Notes under the pieces: generated by a model
Database searches by the model: none
What the model was told of the DNA's origin: nothing
The model's input: only the letters and a program-made list of their open reading frames with translations
Translations under genes and position numbers: made by a program
Assembly: GCF_020497125.1 (NCBI RefSeq)
Contig: NC_059089.1
Coordinates: forward strand, 29,034,282 to 29,098,281
Direction of reading: 5' to 3'
Source: Mauremys mutica
Taxonomy: Eukaryota; Chordata; Testudines; Geoemydidae
DNA length: 64,000 nucleotides
Part shown: positions 20,320 to 31,189 of the stretch, piece by piece
Numbering within the stretch: the stretch's first letter is position 1
Layout of the letters: every line of letters begins with the position of its first letter

Positions 20320-21880
20320 ACAGAATCATAGAAATGTAGCATTGGAAGGGACCTCAATAAGTTGTGGGGGAGGTTTAGGTTGGATATTAGGAAAAACTTT
20401 TTCACTAGGAGGGTGGTGAAGTACTGGAGTGGGTTCCCTAGGGAGGTGGTAGAACCTCCTTCCTTAGAGGTTTTTTAAGGTCAGGCTTTTGACAAAGCCC
20501 TGTCTGGGATAATTTAGTTGAGGATTGGTCCTGCTTTGAGCAGGGGATTGGACTAGTTGACCTCCTGAGGTCCCTTCCAACCCTGATGTTCTATGATTTT
20601 AAGTTATCTAGTCCAGTCCTCTGCACTGAGGCAGGATTATCTAGACCATCTCCGACAGGTGTTTGTGTAACCTGTTCTTAAAAACCTCCAATGATGGAGA
20701 GTCCACATCCACCCTAAGTAATCTGTTTCAGTGCTTGACTACACTTACAATTAGGAAGTTTTTCCTAATGTCTAACCTTAATCTCTCTTGATACAGTTTA
20801 AGCCCGATACTATTTGTCCTGTCTTCAGTGGTAAGGAGAACAATTTATCACTCTCCTCTTTACAACAACCTTTTACATACTTGAAGACTTTTATCTTTTT
20901 CCCCCTCAGTCTTCTCTTCTCCAGACTAAACAAACCCATTTTTTTCAGTCTTTCCTTGCAGGTCGTTTTTTCTAAATCTTCATTTTTGTTGTTCTCCTCT
21001 AAACTTCCTCTAGTTTGTCCACATCTTTCCTGAAGTGTGATGCCCAGAAGTGCACACAGTACTCCAACTGAAGCTTTAACGGTGCTGAGTAAAATTGAAG
21101 AATTACTACTTCTTTCTTGCTTACAACATTCCTGCTAATATATCCCAGAATATGTTTGCTTTTTTTTGCAACAGAATTATACTGTTGACTCGTATCTAGT
21201 TTGTGATCCACTATGACCCTCAGATCCTTTTATTCAATACTCCTTCCTAGGCAGTCATTTCCTATTTTATATGTGTGCAACTGATTATTCCTTCCTAAGT
21301 GGAGTACTTTGCATTTGTCCTTATTGAATTTCATCCTATTTAATTCGGACCATTTCTCCAGTTTGTCAAGATCATTTTGAATTCTAATCCTATCCTCAAA
21401 AATATATGCTATCCCTCCCAGTGTGGTATCATCCACAGACTTTATAAGTGTACACTCTATGCCATTATCCAAATCATTTTTGAAGATATTGATTAGAACC
21501 CGACCCGGGACAGATCCTTGCTGGACCCCACTTGATATGCCCTTCCAACTTGACTGAGAACCATTGATATTACTACACCCTGTGTATGGTTTTCCAGCCA
21601 ATTGTGCACCCACCTTATAATAGATTCATCTAGGCTGTATTTCTCTAGTTTGTTTATGAGAAAGTCATTTGAGACAATGTCAAATGCCTTACTAAAGTCA
21701 AGATATATGACATCTGCTGCTTCATCTTTGTCAACAAGGCTTGTTACCTTTTCAAAGAAGGTTATTAGGTTGGTTTCACATGATTTGTTCTTGAAAAATC
21801 CATGTTGACTGTTACTTATCTTATTTTTTACTAGGTGCTTACAAATAGAATGTTTGATTATGTGTTAGATTATCTTTCTG
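20320..21880 (-). mobile_element. CR1 LINE, antisense, inserted in the old DIRS
   Basis: On the minus strand it runs from RT coding sequence to a standard CR1 3' end (agaatcatagaaatg.. on the plus strand at 20321). ORF2 remnants in order: a decayed 'FSKAFD' block near 21700; SSGVQQGSVPGRVL (motif B) and KSVDDTTLGG (motif C, FADD changed to SVDD) in 21613-21230; then LQLEYCVHFWASHFRKDVDK in 21211-20999. It is 5'-truncated and separates the old DIRS RNase H from its recombinase. A second CR1 sits in its 3' end. Confidence 0.85.
20364..20599 (+). mobile_element. CR1 3' fragment nested head-on in another CR1
   Basis: Plus-strand CR1 3' untranslated region (gaggtttaggttggatatta, then ggattggactagttgacctc, ending gttctatgatttt), with the usual CR1 3' repeat. 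It is flanked by TAAGTT on both sides (20358-20363, 20600-20605), consistent with a 6-bp target duplication, and splits the antisense CR1 tail between 'gggacctcaa' and 'atctagtccag'. Confidence 0.82.
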
Positions 21881-21884
21881 TGCG

Positions 21885-22433
21885 CTGAAGTTAATCTTTA
21901 TGTCCACATCCTAAATTCATGCCTAAGGTATTCTCAGAGTTCCATCTTAATCAATCCATTTATCTCCCAGTGTTTTTTCCTGTACCACTTAGCTCTCTGC
22001 AAGAGACCAGTTTTCATACCTTGAATGTTAGAAGAGCATTGGCTTACTACTTAGATAGGAGCAAACAAATTAGAAAGTAATCTAGGCTGTTCATCTGCTT
22101 TGCAAATATATCAAAGGGGTCCACAATCTCTGCTCAGATATTTCTGGATATCTGATTGTATATTCATTTCTTATGATGCTACAGGCATTCATCTCCCCCA
22201 AATGGTGATAGCACATTCAACCAGATCACAAGCAACCTCCACAGTGTTACTTAAGAATGTGCCAGTATCTGAGATATGAAGCCCATGTAGGGGGCTGACA
22301 GTATATACATTTTCTGAACATTACACTATGATCCATGCAGCGAGATCTGATGTGGCATTTGACACGGCAGCACTGGTCTTCAGTTCTAGAGTGAATTCTG
22401 AAGATCCCTCCTCCCTCTGGGGATGCTGCTCAA
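21885..22433 (+). pseudogene. old DIRS tyrosine recombinase, C-terminal part
   Basis: Decayed recombinase. Near 22207 the frame AHSTRSQATSTVLLKNVPVS carries the H-x-x-R box, and about 35 codons later VYTFSEHYTMIHAA holds the nucleophile Tyr in the same context as the younger element. Upstream pieces are readable only in short runs. A stop lies between the two boxes. Confidence 0.75.
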
Positions 22434-22780
22434 AGAAGAAGAAGCGGTTACACATCTTGTGTAGTAATTGCAGTTCTTGAAGATGTGTGTCCCTATGGGT
22501 GCTCCACTACCGGCCCTCCTTCCCCTCTGCCTCAGACTGTCCTCTAAGGGACATTTGGGTGGAGAAGGAACTGAGGGCAGTTCTACCACATACTCCTATG
22601 TAGCCTTGGTGTCCAGCATAAGGAGACATAGGGCGCATGTGCTTGCCAAACGGACGCTGCTAATGGAAAATTGCCGAGCAAGGATTCGAGAGGCTCATGT
22701 GCACCTGAAGTGGAGACCCCATAAAGATGCACATCTTGAAGGAATGCAGTTATTGCACAAGATGAGTAACCTCTTCTTTT
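22434..22780. repeat. old DIRS internal complementary region and right terminal repeat
   Basis: 22434-22507 (gaagaagaagcggttacaca through atgggtgctccac) is an imperfect reverse complement of the right end 22705-22780 (gtggagaccccataaagatg through gagtaacctcttctttt). This reproduces the architecture at 16236-16582 in a diverged subfamily and fixes the right end of the old DIRS. Confidence 0.8.
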
Positions 22781-23293
22781 GGTGCTCATCAGAGTCTACC
22801 TAGTGGAAGGCTCCAGGGCCCTGTTGGGAAGGAGAGGGAGATGTGAAGTAAGAAGGGAGCCATGTTCCTTTTGGTGCCTTTTTCTCACATCTGAACTCTC
22901 AGAATGAAATCTTGTCCTGATGCTTCTTGCCATTAAGTTTCAAATAAGAATCCAAAATATTTGTGTATTTGAACCAAATTGTCTGAGGTTTGCTCATTAA
23001 TATATGAACCTCCACTTTTCTCTTTGTAAATTGAGAGCACATATTAAAAACGCCCAATTCTCCTAGTAAAATCAGAAGCTGAATTTCATCGATAGACTGA
23101 ATGACAACCAAGCCTTTATTTGGTAAAATCCTTAACATTCTCGGACAGTCTAACAGAATAATATTCCTAGACAGTTTCTCCCTTGGGGAGTTATGGTCTC
23201 CTTTTGATTCCATTCATAGAAGCTAAAGAAGAATTGCTTTTATTTTTGCAGTTGTAGAGACTTATCTTGGCTATTTTTTTTTATACTCTACAG
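22781..23293. other. intron end and splice acceptor of the second exon
   Basis: AT-rich intron. It ends with a long pyrimidine tract (ctattttttttatactctacag) as acceptor. A 104-codon minus ORF is not recognisable and is probably chance. Confidence 0.6.
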
Positions 23294-23387
23294 ATCATCT
23301 CATAACTTTACCCCATGTGCAAAAGTACTTAAAGTCTGTCCGCTACATTGAGGAACTTCAAAAGTTTGTGGAAGATGACAACTATAA
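23294..23387 (+). CDS. RALGPS1: RALGPS1 exon: RasGEF domain end and start of linker
   Basis: A 94-base exon: two bases completing the split Asp codon from 9617, 30 codons and two bases of a Lys codon. It reads [20 protein letters not shown], then [10 protein letters not shown], the conserved end of the Ral-GPS exchange domain. The acceptor is strong and the donor gtaagt is consensus. Frame continuity with both neighbouring exons is exact. The Ser-Val-Arg variant and the HLxTLPHV start fit RALGPS1. Between this exon and the previous one lies the DIRS-filled intron. Confidence 0.95.
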
Positions 23388-23820
23388 GTAAGTACCATAC
23401 TTTCTTCCACCTCTGCATATATTAATGGAAAGATGGCCTGGCTATTAGCTTGAGTAGGAGTTATACAAAAAATCTCTGACAGAACTGTAAGTAGAGGGTT
23501 TTTTTAACATTTTTAAACTGAGCAGATATTGTCAGGACATCTGAGTGAAACCCCAGCTGGCAGTAGTCCTTATGACTCTTAACATCAGTTCCAAAATTGT
23601 ATTTCTTTCGCTTTTGCAAAGGCAAAAATGGATAAAAATCAAGTGTCTGTCTTATTACAGTGTACCCTTGTACTGGGAATGGCACTCAGGATCCCTAAAA
23701 CTGGATGTTCCCTTGCAAACTCTGTTGGCTTGGGATGCAAACTCTGTTGGCTTGGGATGCAAGCTGGACCCAAGCAAACAGTATCCATTTTAGTACAGCT
23801 AAATGTAAAGTATAACTAGG
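23388..23820. other. start of the 29.9 kb intron, with a 22-bp tandem duplication
   Basis: No gene. Contains a perfect direct duplication of a 22-base unit (aaactctgttggcttgggat plus gc) at 23717-23738 and 23739-23760, likely a recent slippage event. Otherwise AT-rich intron. Confidence 0.6.
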
Positions 23821-23824
23821 AACA

Positions 23825-24900
23825 AAGAATGCAGGCCACACTTAAAGGATGAGGGACTATATCCTGGGAAGCAGAGAGTCTGAAAAAGATGTGGGGGCAG
23901 TGGCGAATAATCAGATGAACATGAGCTTCCAGTGCGACGCTGTGGTAAAAAGGGCTAATATGATGCTTGGATGCATGAACAGGGGAATTTTGAATGGGAG
24001 TAAAGTGGTTATTTTTCCTCTGTATTTGGCACTACTGCAACTATTGTTGGAATACAGTGTCCAGGTCTGGTGTCCACAATTCAAGAAGGATGTTGATAAA
24101 TTAGAGAGAATTCAGAGAAGAGCCATGAGAATGATTAAAGGATTAGAAAACATGACCTGTAGTGATAGACTTGAAGAGCGCAATCTATTTAGTTAACAAA
24201 GAGAAAGTTAAGGGGTGACTTGATTACAGTCTATAAATACCTACATGGTACACAAATATTTAGTAATATGCTCTTTAGTCTAGCAGAGAAAGGTCTAACG
24301 TGGTCAAATGGCTGGTAGTTGAATCTAAACAAATTCAGAATGGAATTAAGTCATAATTTTTTAACAGTGAGTAATTAGCTATTGGAACAATTTATGAAGA
24401 GTTGTGGTGGATTTTCTATCACTGACCATTTTAAAATCAAGATTGAATGTTTTTCTAAAAGTTCTGCTCTAGGAATTATTTTGGGGAAATTGTATGACCT
24501 GTGTTATATAGGAGGTCAGACTAGATCAGAGGTAGGCAACCTATGGCACGCGTGCCGAAGGCATCACACAAGCTGATTTTCAGTGGCACTCACAGTGCCC
24601 GGGTCCTGGCCACCAGTCCGGGGGGGGGGCTCTGCATTTTAATTTAATTTTAAATGAAGCTTAAACATTTTAAAAACCTTATTTACTTTACATACAACAA
24701 TAGTTTAGTTATATATTATAGACTTATAGAAAGAGACCTTCTAAAAACATTAAAATGTATTACTGGCACGCAAAACCTTAAATTAGAGTGAATAAATGAA
24801 AACTCGGCACACCACTTCTGAAAGGTTGTCGGCCCCTGGACTAGATGAACAGAATGGTCCCTTCTATGAGTTACTTAATGCTATCTGAAATGATGTACAC
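23825..24900 (+). mobile_element. CR1/L2-type LINE 3' half, interrupted by a hAT MITE
   Basis: Plus-strand LINE. ORF2 end in 23849-24196 reads EKDVGAVANNQMNMSFQCD, then LLLEYSVQVWCPQFKKDVDK, then LERIQRRAMRMIKGLENMTC, the C-terminal domain after the RT. A 3' untranslated region with 'gaagagttgtggtggattttc' follows and continues after the hAT insertion with gaacagaatggtccctt. It is 5'-truncated with several stops. Confidence 0.78.
24527..24838. mobile_element. hAT MITE with perfect 8-bp duplication
   Basis: The ends cagaggtaggcaacc and ggttgtcggcccctg are inverted repeats. The flanking duplication GACTAGAT (24519-24526, 24839-24846) is perfect. Inside are a short homopolymer G run and an AT-rich core without ORFs. 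It lies in the LINE tail and restores a continuous LINE if removed. Confidence 0.92.
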
Positions 24901-26783
24901 AATATCTGTTAAATACAACTGAATAGTTATACCAGGCTAATTCACAGCAAACAAGGCTCGCTTTGTCAGGCTACTACTTTCATGTGTCAGGTGTGTGTAA
25001 AGCAACACTCACTCAAGAAGCTGAGGTCAAGAGCAAACCAACATGCCAGAGTGAAAGAGGCCGCATATACACATTCATTTTCCAGAGTGGGGAACTGAGG
25101 GTCCCTGTGTCACTTCTGCAATCCTCAGGATCATGTATGTGCCAGTCTAAAGAATGGGCTAAACTGCATCACACCAAACTACCCTGCATTTATTTCTCAG
25201 ATATAGCTGAGCTTACTTCAGTTGCTTCTAGTATTAAAGAGTGGTACTAAGCTATCATGCATATGTCTGTTGCTGCTAGTGTAGACATTGTTAACAGAAA
25301 GATCAGTCTCTTAAAAATAGGCAAGACGGATATGAAGACAATGAGCATGAAACAAAATAGTGACCCTTCCTGTGGGCTTCCAAATACCCCATGTTTGGAG
25401 ATACCTCAGATTTCTAAAGCTGTTATACTCAGCTCTGCTTCAAACCAGTGCATATATACTACAGTTCTTCAGCCAAACAGTAATTGAGACAAACCATTTA
25501 TGATAAAGTATGGAATAATTAATTTTGCAGTGTGGAGCCATATAAAAGATTAATATGTTTGGAGTTTTACTCTGCTTCAGATGAGAGAATCATTCTAAAG
25601 GAAATAACATACAAAGCAGACATTCTTCTGGGACTGATACCAGAACTGCATGAATGTGTCCAGACAGACTTCAAATGGAGAGAATATCCTCCATAATCTG
25701 TCCCGTTGCCTAGGATAACCTCCAACTAGAGAAGCCAAATCAACATTGTCTTTTTCACTGCAGAAGATCAGCCTTGTTTATGGTTCTGACAAGTTTATTG
25801 TTTTTGGATCAGGGGATCAGATTAAAAGCAGATCTAGGAACAGTGATATTTTATGTCATAATTCTGCTTATTGTTTTGCACAGTCTTCCAAATGAAAAAC
25901 CTCACATCTACAAAACGTTTTTCAAATACATCATATATTATAAAAAAAGGAGAATTTCTACCATTATATTAATGGTGGGATTTGTGTGTTCATTGCCCTC
26001 TCCTCACTTCATATGTGCAACATAAACAGAAAGAGAGAGGAAAAGACTTGCATGCTGTGCACACAGATACACACTGAACACTTGCACACTATATGTTGTT
26101 GTACAAATTAAGTACAGTGTGAGCTCTATATTAAAAGTAGTCTGACTTTTCATATGTGTTTGCCTCTGAATGTTAAAATTTAGTAAGCAAGAGATTGTAT
26201 TTACTTATTTCCAACATGATTAGCATTTTACATTAAATGAAGGCAGGGAGAGCAGAAGTTTATAATCTAAATTGCAATAGGGAAAATTGTAGTTAGTGTG
26301 TGTTTTACAGCTCCTGGACTGGCTGCCAGCAAATGAACATATTGCTTAATTTAATTTTTGGACAGGCTTTCCTGTTCATGAGACAATGTTGAGATTATTT
26401 AGTCAGTAGTTTTTCATTAGTTCTAGTATCTTTGCAAAAGTGAACAAAACAAATGGTCTTCATAAATATTTAGTGCCATGACATAATACTTGGATGTACT
26501 ACAAATCATGAGTAATTTATATTTAATTTTTTGAAGCCACTTTTAATCCCAAGAGAGGTTTTGCTAACAACAGCGAGAAGTATTTACGTATATTTTTAGA
26601 GGTAATTCAATACTCATCCTTTCATCTGGATACCTGGGAAAATGCATTTTCTGAGGACATTTACTAATTTTCTTCATAAGCATGAGTATGTCTAGTGAGA
26701 GTTCAGCTGAAGCCAAAGGAAGGAATCAAAGTGAAAGGAAATTAGGGCAGAACTTGATACCTAATATGGTAAAGGTCACTGCA
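24901..26783. other. intron, nothing recognised
   Basis: AT-rich intron with scattered ORFs under 100 codons, none resembling a known protein. No repeat family named. Confidence 0.5.
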
Positions 26784-27570
26784 GTTTCTTTGAGAGCTTG
26801 CATATGTTCCTTACACTGTAAGTGTGTGTGCATCTTGTGCACCGGTGCCAGAATGTTTTCCCTAGTGATACCCATATAGGCATAGCCTTGAACAACCCAA
26901 AGCTCCTTGTGCTGAAAAGTGAAGGTATAAAGGGCAGAGTAGCCCTCCCCCTATTTCAGTTCCTTTTTAGCATGCATGGTTGATGGTCATAGCATTGGTG
27001 TTCCCTGTGAACAAATAAACTGTTTGGTACTACCTAGTGGTACTCCGTTTTTAGTTATTTTCTTTCATTTTTATTTCTTTATTCTTTCTTTTGAAAAATT
27101 TTAGTTTGATTATGCACCCCATGAGGTCTCTGGACCTTATTTGTACTAGGGCCTATGCCAGGTTCCCAGGGTTTAAACCTGGTGTGGGATGTAAAAAGCC
27201 CTATGCCTGTTAGTGACCCTTATTCCCTCTGTCTCAAGTGTTTCAGTGAGAGCCAAGTTAGAGGCAAGTGCTCTGTTTGTCATGACTTTAAGAACAAGAC
27301 AAAGAAGCTGAGGGAAGAGCACCTCCGATACCTCCGGATGGAAGTTACCCTTAGGCTGGCATCATCGCCCCCTCGGTCCTCCAAGGAAAGGTCTTCAAAG
27401 ACTCTTTATCAGAGTGCTCCCCCAGCTGGTCCTGCAGAAAGAGGGCGCAGGAGATCCTCAACTCTGGTAACATCTTCGTTGAGGTCCAAGACTTCAGACC
27501 AGTCCTGGCCTCAGAAGCATAAGCAGAAGTTGGCTTCTGGCTCATCAAAGTTTTGGGTCAGGGACTCTTC
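26784..27570 (+). mobile_element. DIRS left end and gag start (third DIRS copy)
   Basis: The left terminus tttctttgagagcttgcata is followed by sequence collinear with the younger DIRS left repeat: gtgcaccggtgccagaatgt, then ttttccctagtgatacccat. The gag start at 27155 (MPGSQGLNLVWDVK, then PMPVSDPYSLCLKCFSESQ, then CSVCHDFKNKTKK) keeps the zinc-finger spacing of 10915. It is cut at about 27570 by, or fused to, Harbinger sequence. RT and recombinase are not seen. Confidence 0.78.
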
Positions 27571-28440
27571 CATGGAAGGCAATGGGATGCTGCTGTGCAA
27601 CAATGCAGCACCGCATCTGCCAGCAGCATCCAGTAGACATACGGTGACATTGAAAAAAGGCAAGAAATGATTTTTTTCCCCCATTTCTTTCACCGGGGGT
27701 GGGGGAAAGGAGGAGGAATTGACGACATATGCTCTGAACCACCCGCGACAATGTTTTTGACCCTTCAGGCAAGAATGCAAATGGTTTTTGGCGACTGCAG
27801 GAACTGTGGGATAGCTAGAGTCCTCAGTCGCCCCTCCCTCCCTCCGTGAGCATCCATTTGATTCTTTGGCTTTCTGTTACGCTTGTCACGCAGCACTGTG
27901 TTGAGTCCCTGCTGTGGCCTCTGTCTATCATAGCCTTGGAGATTTTTTCAAACGCTTTGGTATTTCATCTTTTGGAACGGAGTTCTGATAGAACAGATTC
28001 ATCTCCCCATACAGAGATCAGATTCAGTATCTCCCGTACGGTCCATGCTGGAGCTCTTTTTTGATTCTGGGACTGCATGGTCACCTGTGCTGATCGGCGC
28101 TCCACACTGGGCAAACAGAAAATGAAATTCAAAAGTTCACGGGGCTTTTCCTGTCTACCTAGCCAGTGCATCCAAGTTCAGATTGCTGTCCAGAGCAGTC
28201 ACAATGGTGCACTGTGGGATAGCTCCCGGAGGCCAATACCATCGAATTGCGGCCACACTAACCCTAATCCAAAATGGCAATACCGATTTCAGTGCTACTC
28301 CCCTCGTCGAGGAGGATTACAGATACCGGTATTAAGAGCCCTTTATATCGATATAAAGGGCTTCGTTGTGTGGACGGGTGCAGGGTTAATTCGGTTTAAC
28401 GCTGCTAAATTTGATATAAACTCATAGTGTAGACCAAGCC
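27571..28440. mobile_element. PIF/Harbinger element fragment with right terminus
   Basis: Shares segments with the large Harbinger remnant. The 'gctgctgtg..ccagcagcatccagta.acatacggtgacat' block is homologous to the inverted 36050-36150, and the 3' part (gtgcactgtgggatagct, then tgtgtggacgg, then tagtgtagaccaagcc) parallels 38430-38663. It ends in the Harbinger terminus. On the minus strand it keeps traces of the Myb-like gene (TVREILNLISVWGDESVLSE in 28171-27965), a SANT/trihelix start. Confidence 0.75.
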
Positions 28441-28654
28441 TGAGAGTGGTAGCAGTCTCCTGATACAAGAACTTACACACCATATGAGGAGATCTGTAGG
28501 GAGGCCAAGTGGCCATCTAATCATGCTTTCTCAAAATTGTACAAGTTAGACATTCAGGCACTGGCGAATGCCGCCTTTTGTGCTCTGTGCAGTGGAGTCC
28601 TGGTAAAATACAAGGAATTTACTACCCTGTGAATAGTTCTGAAGGCATACTGCA
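28441..28654. other. unassigned stretch between Harbinger and CR1
   Basis: No strong match. It may be a further piece of the interrupted DIRS element, since one frame reads without stops for about 60 codons, but I cannot place it. Confidence 0.3.
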
Positions 28655-29760
28655 TCATAGATTCACAGAGTTTAAGGCCAGAAGGAACCATTAGATCATC
28701 TAATCTGAACTGTTGTACCTCACAGGCCATTCAGTTTCACTTGGTTACTCCTGTATTGACCTCAATAATTTGTATGTGATTGAAGCACATCTTCCAGAAA
28801 GGCATCCAATCTTGATCTGAAGACACCAAGAGGTGGAAATCCACCACTTCCATTGGTAGTTAATTCCAATGGTTAATCACCCTCGTTAAAAATGTGTGCC
28901 TTATTTCTAATTTGGATTTGTCTTGCTTCAATTTCCAGTGATTGTTTCTTGTTATACCATTCTTTGATAGATTAAAGATCTCTTTGTTACCAGATAATTT
29001 CTCCCCGATGGTACTTTTATGCTATACTCAATCTTTCAATCTTTCAGTCACCTTTTTGCTAAGCTAAACAGATTCAGCTGTTTAAGTCTTTCACTTTAAG
29101 GCCTTTCCTTCAGATCTCAGATCATTTTTGGGGGGTCTTTTTTCTGCACCCTCTCCAGTTTTGCTATATTATTTTTAATCAGAGGACACCAGAACTGGAC
29201 ACAGTATTCTAGTATTGGTTCCACCAATATCACATACAGACTAAAACATTTCCCTACTCTTGCTCACTACTCCCCTGATTATACAGCCCAGCATTGCAGT
29301 AGCCCTTTTTGTCACAGGATCACACTGAGAGCTCATGTTCAGCTGCATGTATATTACATCTGAACAACAACCCCTCCAACCAAACCTGAAATCTCATCAA
29401 AGAATGAAATCAGGTTTGTTTGACCAACTCAGTTTTTCATAAAACCATGTATCGGTATTAATTATATTTGTATCTTTTTAATTCTTTATCAACTTAATTG
29501 CGTAACAGATTTTCCACTATTTGCCCAAGACTGATGTCAGTCTAATTGGCCAATGGTTACCCACATCATCCCATTTGCCTTTTTTGAATATTGGCAGAAC
29601 ATTAGCAATCTTCCAGTCTTCTGGAATTTCCCCTAGATTCCAAGATCCATTAAAAATTAAGATGAGCACCCCAGAGATCTCCTTAGCCAACTCTTTTAGG
29701 GCTCCTGGATGCAAGCTATTCATGCCTGCTGATTTAGAAATTCCAGTAGTTAATTGATCT
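28655..29760 (-). mobile_element. CR1-type LINE, antisense
   Basis: The 3' end at 28655 (catagattcacagagtttaa) is on the left. Moving right one passes the 3' untranslated region and the end of ORF2, then RT coding sequence up to about 29760. The minus ORF (29891-29517) contains SAGMNSLHPGALKELAKEI, then IPEDWKIANVLPIFKKG, the N-terminal RT blocks of CR1 ORF2. Much of the central RT is missing or scrambled between 29340 and 29517. Same subfamily as 52145-52970. Confidence 0.78.
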
Positions 29761-29764
29761 GAAT

Positions 29765-31189
29765 CCCTTGCAAATGAAAGATAATGGGAAAATGTAATAT
29801 GACTTACCAAAAATTGCCTTCTTCTGAGTTTCAAGGCCACAGACCTTACCTTGCTTGGAGTATATTGTTGCCAATGGGCTAAAACTGCCATTTAGTTCAT
29901 TCCAAATTGGTTCATAAGGCTGTGCTGTGCAGTAGGAATTCACAGTTTATTCGTACAGTGTTTTAAACTCATTAAAAAATTTAAGGCCACTGGGGATATT
30001 GTCCTTTCTTTGGAAGCTCTCTTAACTGGTGGATTCTTCAGTTTAGCTGGCAATACCCTTTCATGCCAGTGACTGACAGGTACAGCTCTGCCTACATAGC
30101 TGGACACAGGCAAAAAGTCAATTGGATAATGTATCTGTGGACCTTGTAAATTAGAGAGAGGAAATTTTTGATAAGTCAAAATATATTTTCCTATTCCATA
30201 AGGGCTCCCTAATGGAAATCCTATTTACTCCTTTTACCCTGGATCATCTCACAGTCTTAGCTGGAGAAAATGTGCTTATTATGTTTTTTACAATTACCTT
30301 TTGTCTGTTAAAGAATGTAAATTTGACTTAAATTATAATAACTTTTATGAAGTACTCAGAAGAGGAATAGTGCTAAATACAAGTATTATACATTGTTGTT
30401 GTTTGGTTTGCATGTTGTCTGGGTTTTTCCTGTGCTGGTATCTGATATCCTTAGAAGCTATCCACTCATGCTAAACATAGCTCATATTCCATTAAGGACG
30501 TTTTTAGTGAAAGTCTTCAGTTTTTCTGTGTATATCTTGACTTTCACTGAACAGCTGCGAAAGAAATCATCAGCTACTGCCTGTGTAAGCAATATAGCTT
30601 TTGAAATCCTGATAACCTTGGAACATCTGTTTCTTTCCATTCTTGAGTCTCCTGACTCTCAGTTGAATTTTACCTTTTGCAGATTTTAAAATGCAAACAA
30701 GCTCTTGAGCCCCTAATTGACAGAATAATATTGGAGGGAATCATAGTGCTCCTGGAGTGTCCTGTCTCCTTCCTGACTGCTTTTACCAGTAGTGCAGGTT
30801 TATTTAAACTTTCCCACATCTGCCACTGAGTACAGAGTGCTTTTGAGCTTTTTCAAGCTGCAGAACTGAGCACGCAATTGAATTTGGCATACTCAACACC
30901 TGAGTTACCAGCAAGAAATCTTTTTATTTCCTCCTACAGAAAAGAATCTTAGTTTTCAACCTACTATAATGAACAGAAAGCTGGACATGGTGCCACGGAT
31001 CCCACAGAGCCTTTCAATCCTTGCCTGCCTAAAAACTGATCAGAAATGGTTAGGTTTGTGCCTATTATCACTATATAGAAAGGGCTGCTTGCCCAGATTT
31101 GATATAGGCTGGTGATAATGGTTTTCTTCCATTGCTTGGGGTGGCGGGGAGAGGAGGAAGAAATAAATGCCTCCTCTCTCCCCTTGGGT
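29765..31189. other. intron, nothing recognised
   Basis: AT-rich intron with no gene, RNA or clear repeat that I can name. Confidence 0.5.

Larger units (their letters stand above)
9985..22780 (+). mobile_element. old DIRS element, 5'-truncated and split by four later insertions
   Basis: Collinear remnants of one DIRS retroelement run through this whole interval: gag (10000-10538, resuming 16583-17580), RT (17770-18359), end of RT and RNase H (19057-20100), tyrosine recombinase (21885-22433), internal complementary region (22434-22507) and right terminal repeat (22508-22780). It is interrupted by a younger DIRS (10541-16582), a solo LTR (18360-19056), an antisense CR1 (20320-21880) and a CR1 inside that CR1. 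The left inverted repeat is missing. Every ORF is broken by stops and frameshifts. The order of parts is that of DIRS (gag, RT, RNase H, recombinase). Confidence 0.85.
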
